Positions 45,843 to 53,466 of a stretch of DNA of 64,000 bases are shown here, piece by piece (positions within the stretch are counted from its first letter, which is position 1; the number at the start of each line of letters is the position of its first letter). The DNA comes from Streptomyces sp. NRRL S-646 (GTDB lineage Bacteria > Actinomycetota > Actinomycetes > Streptomycetales > Streptomycetaceae). The notes beneath the pieces were generated by a model. The model ran no database searches, was not told the DNA's origin, and saw nothing but the letters and a program-made list of their open reading frames with translations. Both the position numbers and the translations under genes were made by a program. The stretch is from contig NZ_JODC01000007.1 of assembly GCF_000720765.1 (NCBI RefSeq), positions 682,001-746,000 of the forward strand, in the 5' to 3' direction.

Positions 45843-47865
45843 GTCCGAGCGCCGTGAGCGCCTCGTCGATCAGTGGTCGTGCGGTCTCCGATTCGCCGCC
45901 GTCCAGGTGGGTTTCGGCCAGGTCGGTGAGGGTGCGGGCGGTGTTGTAGGCCTCGCCGGTGTCACGGAAGAAGCGCAGGGCGCGGTCCAGCCGCTGCACC
46001 GCCTCCTCGCGGCGGCCGAGGCCGCGCAGGGCACGTCCCCGGTGGCGGTCCAGCAGGGCCCGGGCGCGCGGGAGGTCGGCGGCTCCCTCGTCCTCGGGGC
46101 CGATGCCGTCGAGGATGCCGTACGCCTCCTCGAAGCATGCGTACGCCTCCTCGAAGCGCCACTGCCGCAGCCGCAGCAGTCCGAGGAACTCGACCGCGGA
46201 GGCGTGGCCGCGTACATGGCCGGCCGTCTGCTCGTCCCGGGCGGCGGCGAGCGCTTCGGGTTCGGCCTCGTCCCAGCGGCGCAACTCCGTCAAGGTATGG
46301 GCGAGTTGGGCGTGCAGTGCGCCGGCCGTGCGGGTGCCGGGGAAGTGCTCGTCGGCGGTGCGTGCTCCGGCTCGCAGTGCGGGCAGCAGGACGTCGTGGT
46401 GGCCGGCCTTGAGCTGGAGCGGCCACAGGGCCTGGCAGAGCAGTACGACCGTGGCCCAGTCCCGGAACTCCTCCGCCGCGTGCACCGCCTCGACGAGAGC
46501 GGGCGCCTCGGCCGCCAGAGCGGCGACGGCCGTGCCCCGGTCCGGGAAGGACACGGGCGAGTCGGCGGCGGGCACCCGCCAGCTCTCGGGCAGTGCGGCC
46601 CGTGCCGCGCCGACGGCCAAGTTCCGGTAGCCGGCGACGACGCGGGTGACGGCGGCCGAGCAGGCCGCTATGCCGTCGAGGGCGGCCGCCGTGTGCTCGG
46701 CGTGGGCACGGACGGCGGGGCGGTAGCGGTAGCGCCCGGCGTCGGTGCGTTCCAGGAGGAGGGCCTCGGCGAGTTCCTCCAGGTGGCGGGCGGCTTCGCT
46801 CTCGTCGAGGTCCGCGGCGCGGGCGGCCGCGGCGGGATCGAGGGCGGGCCAGTCGCGCAGGGCGGCGAGCCGGTAGAGACGGGCCGCGGCGGGTGTGAGC
46901 AGACGGTAGGAGTCCTCGGCGGCCGCTCGGACGGGGTCGTTCTCGGGCCCGGCGGGCGCCTCGGTGTGCACGGCCAGGCGGGGTGCGGCGGCGCGCAGTG
47001 CGTAGGGCGAGCCGGCGCAGCGGTCGAGGACCGCGGGCAGGGCGGCGCGGGCAGCGCTGATCGCGGGTTTGCCGACGAGGTCGGTGAGCAGCCGTACGGC
47101 GTCCCGCCGTGCCAGCGGGCCGACCGGGATGCGCAGGGCGTCCAGGCCGGTGAGCGGCTGACGGGCGACGACGATGGTGAAGACACCGGGCGCCGAGGTC
47201 AGCAGCGGCCGGAGCTGCGCGGCGGACCGGGCGTGGTCGAGCACGAGCAGCAGCCGCCGGTCGGCCAGACAGCGCCTCAGGAGCTCCGCGCGGTCGGCGG
47301 CGGCCGGGGGCACCTCCTCGTCGGGCAGGCCGAGTCCGCGCAGCAGGGTGCCGAGAACCGCTTCGGGCGCGCGGGCGCGCAGGTCGGCGTAGAGCTGACC
47401 GTCGGGGAAGCGGGCGGTCTGCCGCCAGCCCCAGTGGAGGGCGAGGGTGCTGGTGCCGATGCCTTCGGGGCCGTGGAGGAGCACGAGCCGGGGGCGTCCG
47501 GCGAAGGCGCGCGTTGCCTCCTTGTCCAGTGCTTTCAGGGCCTTTTGACGATCCGTGAAGAAGTGCGGGGCGGTGGGCAGGCAGGGGCGGTGCGGTGCTG
47601 AACCGCTGCCGGGAGCTCGCACGCGGTCAGCGAACTGCGCCCAGGCCTGCGCCAGTTGAGGATCCCGGTGTATGCGCTCGTGCACCAGGCGGGCCACGTC
47701 GTCCATTTGGCCGGGGGTGGTGGGGGCGGTCACCTCGGCCCCGGCAATGCGGCGGACCAGACCGCCCGCCGACTCCCACGCCCACTTGCCGGCTTCGTTC
47801 GCCATGCCCGATCCGACGGCTCCGAGCACCGCGCCGATGGCGCCCAGCGAAACCGGATCCACCAT
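45775..47865 (-). CDS. NB-ARC-like/TPR (STAND-type) protein with degenerate P-loop
   Basis: A 696-residue protein. The N-terminus (residues 1-45) has a glycine-rich hydrophobic segment VSLGAIGAVLGAVGSGMANE. The nucleotide-binding domain shows GPEGIGTST at 132-140, where the Walker A Lys is replaced by Thr, a Walker B-like RRLLLVLDHA near 210, and a CAGSPYALRAA motif near 290 equivalent to GLPL. The C-terminal third (about 480-690) is a TPR-like helical array. STAND proteins act as switches in defence, signalling or secondary metabolism. The ATG at 47865 has GGGGAG 8 bases before it and is preferred to GTG 47874. Confidence 0.8.
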   Translation of the reverse strand: MVDPVSLGAIGAVLGAVGSGMANEAGKWAWESAGGLVRRIAGAEVTAPTTPGQMDDVARLVHERIHRDPQLAQAWAQFADRVRAPGSGSAPHRPCLPTAPHFFTDRQKALKALDKEATRAFAGRPRLVLLHGPEGIGTSTLALHWGWRQTARFPDGQLYADLRARAPEAVLGTLLRGLGLPDEEVPPAAADRAELLRRCLADRRLLLVLDHARSAAQLRPLLTSAPGVFTIVVARQPLTGLDALRIPVGPLARRDAVRLLTDLVGKPAISAARAALPAVLDRCAGSPYALRAAAPRLAVHTEAPAGPENDPVRAAAEDSYRLLTPAAARLYRLAALRDWPALDPAAAARAADLDESEAARHLEELAEALLLERTDAGRYRYRPAVRAHAEHTAAALDGIAACSAAVTRVVAGYRNLAVGAARAALPESWRVPAADSPVSFPDRGTAVAALAAEAPALVEAVHAAEEFRDWATVVLLCQALWPLQLKAGHHDVLLPALRAGARTADEHFPGTRTAGALHAQLAHTLTELRRWDEAEPEALAAARDEQTAGHVRGHASAVEFLGLLRLRQWRFEEAYACFEEAYGILDGIGPEDEGAADLPRARALLDRHRGRALRGLGRREEAVQRLDRALRFFRDTGEAYNTARTLTDLAETHLDGGESETARPLIDEALTALGRENAEYQVAWLRVLRERCVTPE

Positions 47866-48019
47866 GCCGTGCACTCCCCGTCTTCCGTTCTCGGCTGTTC
47901 CACCTGTCGCTCGCGGTGATCAACCCTAGCCGTAGTGACGGGACATGACAGGGCATCACCCGGCACGGGCTCCGGACCCGCCGGACGGGTTCATGTCCTT
48001 CAGCGCCTGCCGGGCTCCG

Positions 48020-48457
48020 TCAGCCCCGGTTGGCCCCCTTGGGGATGCCATACGTCCGCTCCACCTTCAGCCGCACCACCAGGCGCCGGTCGCGGACCAT
48101 CGCGGCACGGTAGTCGTCCCAGTCCGGGTGCTCGCCCAGGACGTCGCGGTACAGACGGATCAGCTCCTCGACCGTGTCGTCGTGCGGGTCCTTGGCGACG
48201 GGTGCGAGCTCGGCGGTTCCCTCGACGACCGTGTAGGCGCGGCGGTCCGCGGTGGACACGTGGTACGACGCCCGCGCGTCCCGGCGCAGGTTGCGGGTCT
48301 TGGCCCGGTCGTCGGTGACGGAGATCCGGATGACGCCCTCGTCCGGGTAGTAGTGATGGCTGACGTTCGACAGCTGGGGCCGGCCGTCGCGCTTGAGCGT
48401 GACCAGCACGCCGCTGCGTTCGTCGGAGAGAAGCTCGAGCAGTGTGTCGTGAGTCAT
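48020..48457 (-). CDS. PPOX class F420-dependent oxidoreductase
   Basis: A 145-residue split-barrel protein: LLSDERSGVLVTLKRDGRPQLSNVSHHYYPDEG, KTRNLRRDARASYHV and AYTVVEGTAELAPVAKD are the usual landmarks of the TIGR03618-type F420 enzymes. It probably binds the deazaflavin cofactor and reduces an unknown small molecule. It is divergent from a TetR gene with twin palindromes between, so it may be under the same control as the drug-type MFS. Confidence 0.9.
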   Translation of the reverse strand: MTHDTLLELLSDERSGVLVTLKRDGRPQLSNVSHHYYPDEGVIRISVTDDRAKTRNLRRDARASYHVSTADRRAYTVVEGTAELAPVAKDPHDDTVEELIRLYRDVLGEHPDWDDYRAAMVRDRRLVVRLKVERTYGIPKGANRG

Positions 48458-48498
48458 ACCCAGCTAACCCATCGGACCGATCTCCGCATTCCCGTTGG

Positions 48499-48513
48499 GT
48501 AGACACTGTCTAC
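48499..48513. promoter_or_regulatory. TetR operator O1 (GTAGACACTGTCTAC)
   Basis: A perfect palindrome, 7-base arms around one base. A second site of the same sequence class is 24 bp downstream (centre to centre). Confidence 0.75.
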
Positions 48514-48522
48514 GAGCGGCTG

Positions 48523-48537
48523 GTAGACAGTGTCTAT
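48523..48537. promoter_or_regulatory. TetR operator O2, overlapping the tetR start codon
   Basis: GTAGACAGTGTCTAT is a 7-base inverted repeat with one mismatch. It covers GTG 48530 and the first bases of ATG 48536. No ribosome site precedes the gene, so the transcript is probably leaderless and TAGACA within the operator could serve as -10. Confidence 0.7.
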
Positions 48538-49111
48538 GGATGCGTCGGAGAGTGGACTACGGGACCGGCTGGTCGAGGTCGGAGTGGATCTGGTCGCAAG
48601 GGAAGGCGCGCAGGCGCTCACCCTGCGGGAGATCGCGCGCCGGGCGGGCGTCTCGCACGGGGCGCCCCGCCGCTACTTCCCCACCCACCTGGAGCTGCTG
48701 TCCGCCATCGCCCGCCGCGGCTTCGCAGAACTGTCCGAGCGGGCGACGGGGGCGACCGGCGACGGCACGGCGACCCCGCGCGAGCAGCTGACGGCCCTGG
48801 GGAAGGTCTACCTGGAGTTCGCCGTCGACAGCCGCGGCATGTACGAGTTGATGTTCCGCCACGATCTGCTGGAGAGCGGGCACTTGGGGCTGCGCGACAC
48901 GAGCTTGCCGCTGTTCGGGCGGCTGGTGGAGCTGGTCGGGCGGGTCCGGCCCGACGCGGACGCCCGGGTCGTCGCGGGCGCGCTGTGGGCGAACCTGCAC
49001 GGCATCGCCCAGCTGTGGGTCTGGGGCAGCCTCCAACTCGCCACGGGCGCCGACGACTTCGTACCTCTGCTGCGTTCGGCCCTCGACGCGCACCTGGGCG
49101 ACGCCGCATGA
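48536..49111 (+). CDS. TetR family transcriptional regulator
   Basis: 191 residues from ATG 48536 (193 from GTG 48530). The helix-turn-helix region contains LTLREIARRAGVSHGAPRRYFPTHLELL, with the C-terminal TetR ligand domain after. No Shine-Dalgarno is visible and the start lies in operator O2, which suggests a leaderless, self-repressed message. It overlaps the MFS gene by 4 bp (ATGA), the common layout of a drug-sensing repressor and its pump. Confidence 0.93.
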   Translation: MDASESGLRDRLVEVGVDLVAREGAQALTLREIARRAGVSHGAPRRYFPTHLELLSAIARRGFAELSERATGATGDGTATPREQLTALGKVYLEFAVDSRGMYELMFRHDLLESGHLGLRDTSLPLFGRLVELVGRVRPDADARVVAGALWANLHGIAQLWVWGSLQLATGADDFVPLLRSALDAHLGDAA

Positions 49112-50484
49112 GCGGGCACCGCGCGCTGACGCTGACGTGCAGTGTGGTCGGGGCGGTGATCGTCGCCCTGGACGGCACGGTCCTCACCGTCGCGCAGCCC
49201 ACCCTGCAACGGGACCTGGGCGCGTCCTTCACGCAGGTCCAGTGGACCAGCACCGGCTATCTCATCGCGGTGGCGGGCCTGTTGGTGTTCTCGGGGCGGC
49301 TCGGCGACCGGTACGGGCATCAACGGGTCTTCGCCACCGGGATGTTGGGCTTCGGGGTGATGTCGGCGGGCATCGGTCTGGCGCCCGGTGTCGGCTGGGT
49401 GATCGCTCTGCGGGTCCTGCAAGGTGTGTTCGGGGCGTTGCTGCAGCCTGCCACGCTCGGGATGCTGCGGGCCGCGTTCCCGCCCGACCGGCTGCGGATG
49501 CCGATCGCCGTGCGGGCCGGCGCGATCGGGGTGGCGGCCGCGGCGGGGCCCGTGCTGGGCGGGGCGCTGGTGGCCGGGCCGGGCTGGCGGGCGGTGTTCT
49601 TCCTCAACGTCGTACCGGCACTCGTCTTCGGCCTGCTCGCGCTCACCCTGCGCGGCCCGCGCCCCCAGCAGTCCTCGCCCGCCGCTCTGGACCTGCCCGG
49701 CGCGCTCCTGCTTGCCGCGACCCTGGCCGGTCTGGTCCACACCCTGGTCACGCTGCCGGATGGCGGGTGGACGACGGCGAGCGCGCTCGGCCTGGGGTCG
49801 GCCGCGGTCGCGGGTACCGCCTTCGTACGGCATGAGCTGCGGACCGCAAGCCCGCTGGTGCCGCCGGACGTAGTGGGCTCGGCCGCCGTGGGTTCCGCGC
49901 TCGGCATGCTGGTCGCGGCGTCGGCCGCCCTGAACGGCACGCTGTTCGTCGCCACCTTCCTGCTCCAGGACACGCTCGGTCTCGACCCTGTGCACATGGC
50001 CCTGCTCAGCCTGCCGCTCGCGGCACTGATGATCGTCGCCGCGCCGGGGTGCGCGGTGCTGCTGCACCGGGCCGGGGCCCGCCGTACGACCGTGGCGGCG
50101 ATGGCCGTCCTGGCCGCCGGGATCCTGGTGCTGGGCCGGGCCTCGGGCACGGTCGGCTTCTGCATCGGGTTCGCGCTGCTGGGGGCCGGGTTCGGCACGG
50201 TGATGGTGGCGGCCACCCACGTCGTCGTACGCCAGGCCGCCGTCGGGTCGGCCGGGGTGGCGGGCGGGCTGCAGCAGACCGCGATGAACGTCGGCCCGGC
50301 GCTGGGCGTGGCCGCCGCGACGACGCTGATGGGGCTGGGCCACGGGTACGGGCTGCCGCTGTCCGTCCTCGCCGTGGTGGCCCTGGCCGGGGCGGTGGCG
50401 GGCCGCGCGCTGCCGGAACGTTCCGCCGAAACGATCAATCATGGTCATCCGGGGGCCAACGCCGGCGTTCCTGAGCGACGATGA
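49108..50484 (+). CDS. MFS transporter, DHA2 (14-helix) drug:H+ antiporter type
   Basis: A 458-residue carrier. DHA2 landmarks are visible: VALDGTVLTVAQPTLQRDLGASFTQVQW in helix 1, GRLGDRYGHQRVF in loop 2-3, and the antiporter motif C region GVAAAAGPVLGGALVAGPGWRAVFFLNV. Such pumps export drugs or own antibiotics. ATG overlaps the TetR stop, so expression follows the repressor. Confidence 0.92.
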   Translation: MSGHRALTLTCSVVGAVIVALDGTVLTVAQPTLQRDLGASFTQVQWTSTGYLIAVAGLLVFSGRLGDRYGHQRVFATGMLGFGVMSAGIGLAPGVGWVIALRVLQGVFGALLQPATLGMLRAAFPPDRLRMPIAVRAGAIGVAAAAGPVLGGALVAGPGWRAVFFLNVVPALVFGLLALTLRGPRPQQSSPAALDLPGALLLAATLAGLVHTLVTLPDGGWTTASALGLGSAAVAGTAFVRHELRTASPLVPPDVVGSAAVGSALGMLVAASAALNGTLFVATFLLQDTLGLDPVHMALLSLPLAALMIVAAPGCAVLLHRAGARRTTVAAMAVLAAGILVLGRASGTVGFCIGFALLGAGFGTVMVAATHVVVRQAAVGSAGVAGGLQQTAMNVGPALGVAAATTLMGLGHGYGLPLSVLAVVALAGAVAGRALPERSAETINHGHPGANAGVPERR

Positions 50485-50520
50485 GACCAGGCAGAACAGG
50501 CAAAGTCCGCTCCGGTTCGA

Positions 50521-50598
50521 CGCGCCCCGAAGGGGCGCGGGGCTGTATCTTTATGCGGCTCCGCCGCGTGGGCGCGACCAGCCACAGAGATGCCGCAG
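50521..50598 (+). repeat. Intergenic GC-rich repeat, long form (copy B2)
   Basis: It begins with hairpin CGCGCCCC, GAA, GGGGCGCG, then GGGCTGTATCTTTATGCGGC, a small hairpin GCGGCTCCGCCGC, and a tail with GGGCGCGACCAGCCACAGAG and CCGCAG. Same family as the copy at 38503, here between two plus-strand genes. Confidence 0.7.
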
Positions 50599-50652
50599 CC
50601 GACTGCCGGTCTGTCGCGGCACTCACACCGGAGTGCGTTTCGGAGGAGAGCG

Positions 50653-51882
50653 ATGACACAGCTGCGACAAGAGGTCGACCCGGGCGAGGCCGGCCTGGAC
50701 GCCAAGGCGCTGGACCGCCTCGACCAGCACTTCGCCCACTACGTCGACGAGGGCCGCCTGCCCGGCTACCTGGTGGCCGTGGCCCGCGGTGGACGCGTCG
50801 CCCACCTCACCACCCACGGTCTGCGTGACGTCGCGGCGGGTCTGCCCGTCGAGGCCGACACCCTGTGGCGGATCTACTCCATGACCAAGCCGGTCACCTC
50901 GGTCGCCGCGCTGATCCTGGTGGAGGAGGGCCGCCTGTCGCTCGACGACCCGATCGGCCGCCACCTTCCGGCCTTCTCCGACCCCCAGGTCTACGAGAGC
51001 GGATCCGGCGCCGGCCTCCGGACCCGCCCCGCCGCCCAACCTCCGCTGATCCGGCATCTGTTGACCCACACCGCGGGCCTGACCTTCGCCTTCTACCACA
51101 ATCACCCCGTCGACGCCCTCTACCGCGAGGCGGGCCTGGACTCGGCCGTACTGCCGGGCTCGGACCTGGCCGGGACCGTCGACGCGTACGCGCGCCTGCC
51201 GCTGCAGTTCGAGCCGGGCACAGAGTGGAACTATTCGGTAGCCACCAATGTCCTCGGCAGAGTGATCGAGGTCGTGTCCGGGCAGCCGCTCGACGTCTTC
51301 TTCGCCGAGCGCGTCCTCGGCCCGCTCGGCATGACCGACGCCGGTTTCTGCGTCACGGACGAACAGGCCCCGAGGCTCTCCGAGTTGTACGGCGAGACCG
51401 ACGCCGGCGGCATCGAGCCGATCGCCGGGCTGCCGCTGCGCGGGCGGCCCCGCTTCCTGTCCGGCAGCGGCGGCATGGTGGCCTCCGCGTACGACGTGCA
51501 CCGCTTCATGGAGCTGCTGCGCCGCCGCGGCGAGCTCGACGGCGTCCGCCTCCTGGCCCCCGAGACGGTGGACCGGATGACCCGCAACCAGCTGCCCGGC
51601 GGCGCCGACCTGCGCGCCTTCGGCAGCCGCCCGGCCCACGACGAGCCCGGCAACGACGGCGTCGGCTTCGGCTTCGGTGTCTCCGTCGTCATCGACCCCG
51701 ACCGCACGCAGGCGCCCTCGGGCCTGGGGACGTTCGGCTGGAGCGGGGTGGCGACGACGACCTTCTGGGTGGACCCCGGCCGCGATCTGACCGTGCAGTT
51801 CATGACACAGGTCCGGCCGAAGTCGTCGCTCAGGCTCTTCCCGGACCTCAAGCGGATGGTCCACGAGGCGGTCACGGACTGA
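50653..51882 (+). CDS. Serine hydrolase, class C beta-lactamase family
   Basis: A 409-residue protein of the penicillin-binding/class C beta-lactamase fold. The SxxK motif is YSMTKPVTS with Ser76 and Lys79, the Tyr motif WNYSVATNVLG is near residue 195, and a late TFGWSGVATTTFWVDP corresponds to the KTG strand (here Gly-Trp-Ser-Gly). This variant is typical of esterases such as EstB. No signal peptide is visible, so a cytoplasmic esterase is likely. ATG 50653 has GGAGGAGAG. Confidence 0.9.
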   Translation: MTQLRQEVDPGEAGLDAKALDRLDQHFAHYVDEGRLPGYLVAVARGGRVAHLTTHGLRDVAAGLPVEADTLWRIYSMTKPVTSVAALILVEEGRLSLDDPIGRHLPAFSDPQVYESGSGAGLRTRPAAQPPLIRHLLTHTAGLTFAFYHNHPVDALYREAGLDSAVLPGSDLAGTVDAYARLPLQFEPGTEWNYSVATNVLGRVIEVVSGQPLDVFFAERVLGPLGMTDAGFCVTDEQAPRLSELYGETDAGGIEPIAGLPLRGRPRFLSGSGGMVASAYDVHRFMELLRRRGELDGVRLLAPETVDRMTRNQLPGGADLRAFGSRPAHDEPGNDGVGFGFGVSVVIDPDRTQAPSGLGTFGWSGVATTTFWVDPGRDLTVQFMTQVRPKSSLRLFPDLKRMVHEAVTD

Positions 51883-51907
51883 ACGTGCCTCGGGGCCGCG
51901 ACCGGAA

Positions 51908-51938
51908 CACCTCGCCGACCGGCAGTGTCGGCGAGGTG
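51908..51938. terminator. Bidirectional terminator hairpin
   Basis: CACCTCGCCGAC (51908-51919) pairs perfectly with GTCGGCGAGGTG (51927-51938) around a 7-base loop. It lies between the converging serine hydrolase and GTP cyclohydrolase genes. Confidence 0.75.
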
Positions 51939-51952
51939 GTGCGCGATCCTGC

Positions 51953-52612
51953 TCAGGACAGGTGGGCCACCGCGTCCAGGTGCGGCAGGACGTGGTCGAG
52001 CCGTTCCCGCTTGGTGCGCAGATAGGTGATGTTGCTCTCGCACGGCGGGATCAGCAGCGGGACCGTCTCCGCCACTTCGATGCCGTGCCGCACCAACGCC
52101 TCCTGCTTCCGCGGGTTGTTGGACATCAGACGCACCGAGTTCACGCCCAGGTCCTGCAGGATCTTGGCGGCGACGCCGTAGTCGCGGGCGTCCACCGGCA
52201 ACCCCAGCGCGAGGTTCGCCTCGACGGTGTCCAGGCCCTCCGCCTGCAGCGCCATCGCCCGCAGCTTGGCGAGCAGACCGATGCCGCGGCCCTCGTGGCC
52301 CCTCAAGTAGACGACTATGCCGCTGCCTTCGGCGACGACGGCCTTCAGCGCGGAAGCGAGCTGGTCGCCGCATTCGCAGTGCTGGGAGCCGAACGCGTCA
52401 CCGGTCAGGCACTCGGAATGCAGCCGGGTGAGGACACCCTCCGTCCCGATGTCACCATGGACGAGGGCCACTTGCTCGTCGCCGAGATCGTGATCCATGT
52501 AACCCACCGCCCGGAATTGCCCGTACACCGTGGGCAGCGGGGCATTCACAACACGTTCCACGCCCGTGCGCTGTGGGGACTTCTTGCCGAGGACGCCGAT
52601 TTTATCTGTCAT
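51953..52612 (-). CDS. ribA: GTP cyclohydrolase II paralogue with Met120 (FAPy-forming type)
   Basis: A 219-residue GTP cyclohydrolase II. Zinc ligands Cys68, Cys79 and Cys81 are in HSECLTGDAFGSQHCECG, and the catalytic stretch YLRGHEGRGIGL follows. The residue matching E. coli Tyr105 is Met120 (KLRAMALQ). From published S. coelicolor work, as I recall it, this Tyr-to-Met change in SCO6655 stops the reaction at the formylated product FAPy instead of the riboflavin precursor. The gene opens a cluster with a creatininase-family and a PTPS-like gene, so a role outside riboflavin is likely. ATG 52612 has AGGA upstream. Confidence 0.93.
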   Translation of the reverse strand: MTDKIGVLGKKSPQRTGVERVVNAPLPTVYGQFRAVGYMDHDLGDEQVALVHGDIGTEGVLTRLHSECLTGDAFGSQHCECGDQLASALKAVVAEGSGIVVYLRGHEGRGIGLLAKLRAMALQAEGLDTVEANLALGLPVDARDYGVAAKILQDLGVNSVRLMSNNPRKQEALVRHGIEVAETVPLLIPPCESNITYLRTKRERLDHVLPHLDAVAHLS

Positions 52613-52650
52613 GATCTGATTCCTAAGCAGAGACGAAGGGCCGTGAAGAA

Positions 52651-53466
52651 ATGAGTGTTTCGGGCGCGCGTACGGCGGCATACGGGCTGGTGCCGGCGGA
52701 CACTACGGAAGAGGTACGGACCAGGGCGGCGGGTGTCTCAACGCAGGTCGCGGTCCTTCCGGTCGGGAGCTTCGAGCAGCACGGTCCGTTCCTTCCGCTG
52801 GCGACCGACACGCTCGTCGCCTGTGCCGTGGCCCGGGAGATCGCCGCGGCGTACCCGGTGCATCTCCTCCCGCCCGTGACGATCTCCTGCTCGCACGAGC
52901 ATGCGGCCTGGCCCGGTACCGTCAGCATCTCCTCGGTGACCCTTCATGCGGTGGTATGTGACATTGCACAGTCGCTGCGCCGCTCCGGCGTCGACGCCCT
53001 GGTGGTGGTCAACGGGCACGGCGGAAACTACGTACTGGGCAACGTCGTTCAGGAATCCTCCGCCCGCGGCGAGCGAATGGCACTGTTCCCGGCCGCGGAG
53101 GACTGGGAAGCGGCACGGCAGCGGGCGGGGGTGACCACCTCGCTGCTGACCGACATGCACGCGGGAGAAATCGAGACCTCCATCCTTCTGCACGCTCACC
53201 CGGAATTGCTCCGCCCCGGTTATGAGACCTCCGATTTCGTCGCGGACGACCGACGTCATCTACTCACCCTCGGTATGTCCGGCTATACCGATTCGGGCGT
53301 CATCGGACGCCCTTCGCTCGGTTCCGCGGAAAAGGGGAAGGAACTGCTGGCGAGCCTGGCGGATTCCTTCGGCGCGTATTTCTCGTTGCTCACCTCGCAG
53401 GACGTGTCCGCCGATTCCGACGGTTCCGCGAGCGCCTCCGGGGAAGCGGGCAGCGCCCGCGGCTGA
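52651..53466 (+). CDS. Creatininase family amidohydrolase (ArfB-like candidate)
   Basis: A 271-residue member of the creatininase family. Metal ligands are seen as Glu42 and His44 (GSFEQHGPFLP), Asp53, His123 (NGHGGN), and the active-site DMHAGEIETS with His170 and Glu173. The family includes archaeal ArfB, which removes formyl from FAPy, and MftE. It is divergent by 38 bp from the Met120 cyclohydrolase, so FAPy deformylation is the leading hypothesis. Its last ~184 bases are also read antisense by the convergent membrane protein gene. Confidence 0.9.
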   Translation: MSVSGARTAAYGLVPADTTEEVRTRAAGVSTQVAVLPVGSFEQHGPFLPLATDTLVACAVAREIAAAYPVHLLPPVTISCSHEHAAWPGTVSISSVTLHAVVCDIAQSLRRSGVDALVVVNGHGGNYVLGNVVQESSARGERMALFPAAEDWEAARQRAGVTTSLLTDMHAGEIETSILLHAHPELLRPGYETSDFVADDRRHLLTLGMSGYTDSGVIGRPSLGSAEKGKELLASLADSFGAYFSLLTSQDVSADSDGSASASGEAGSARG

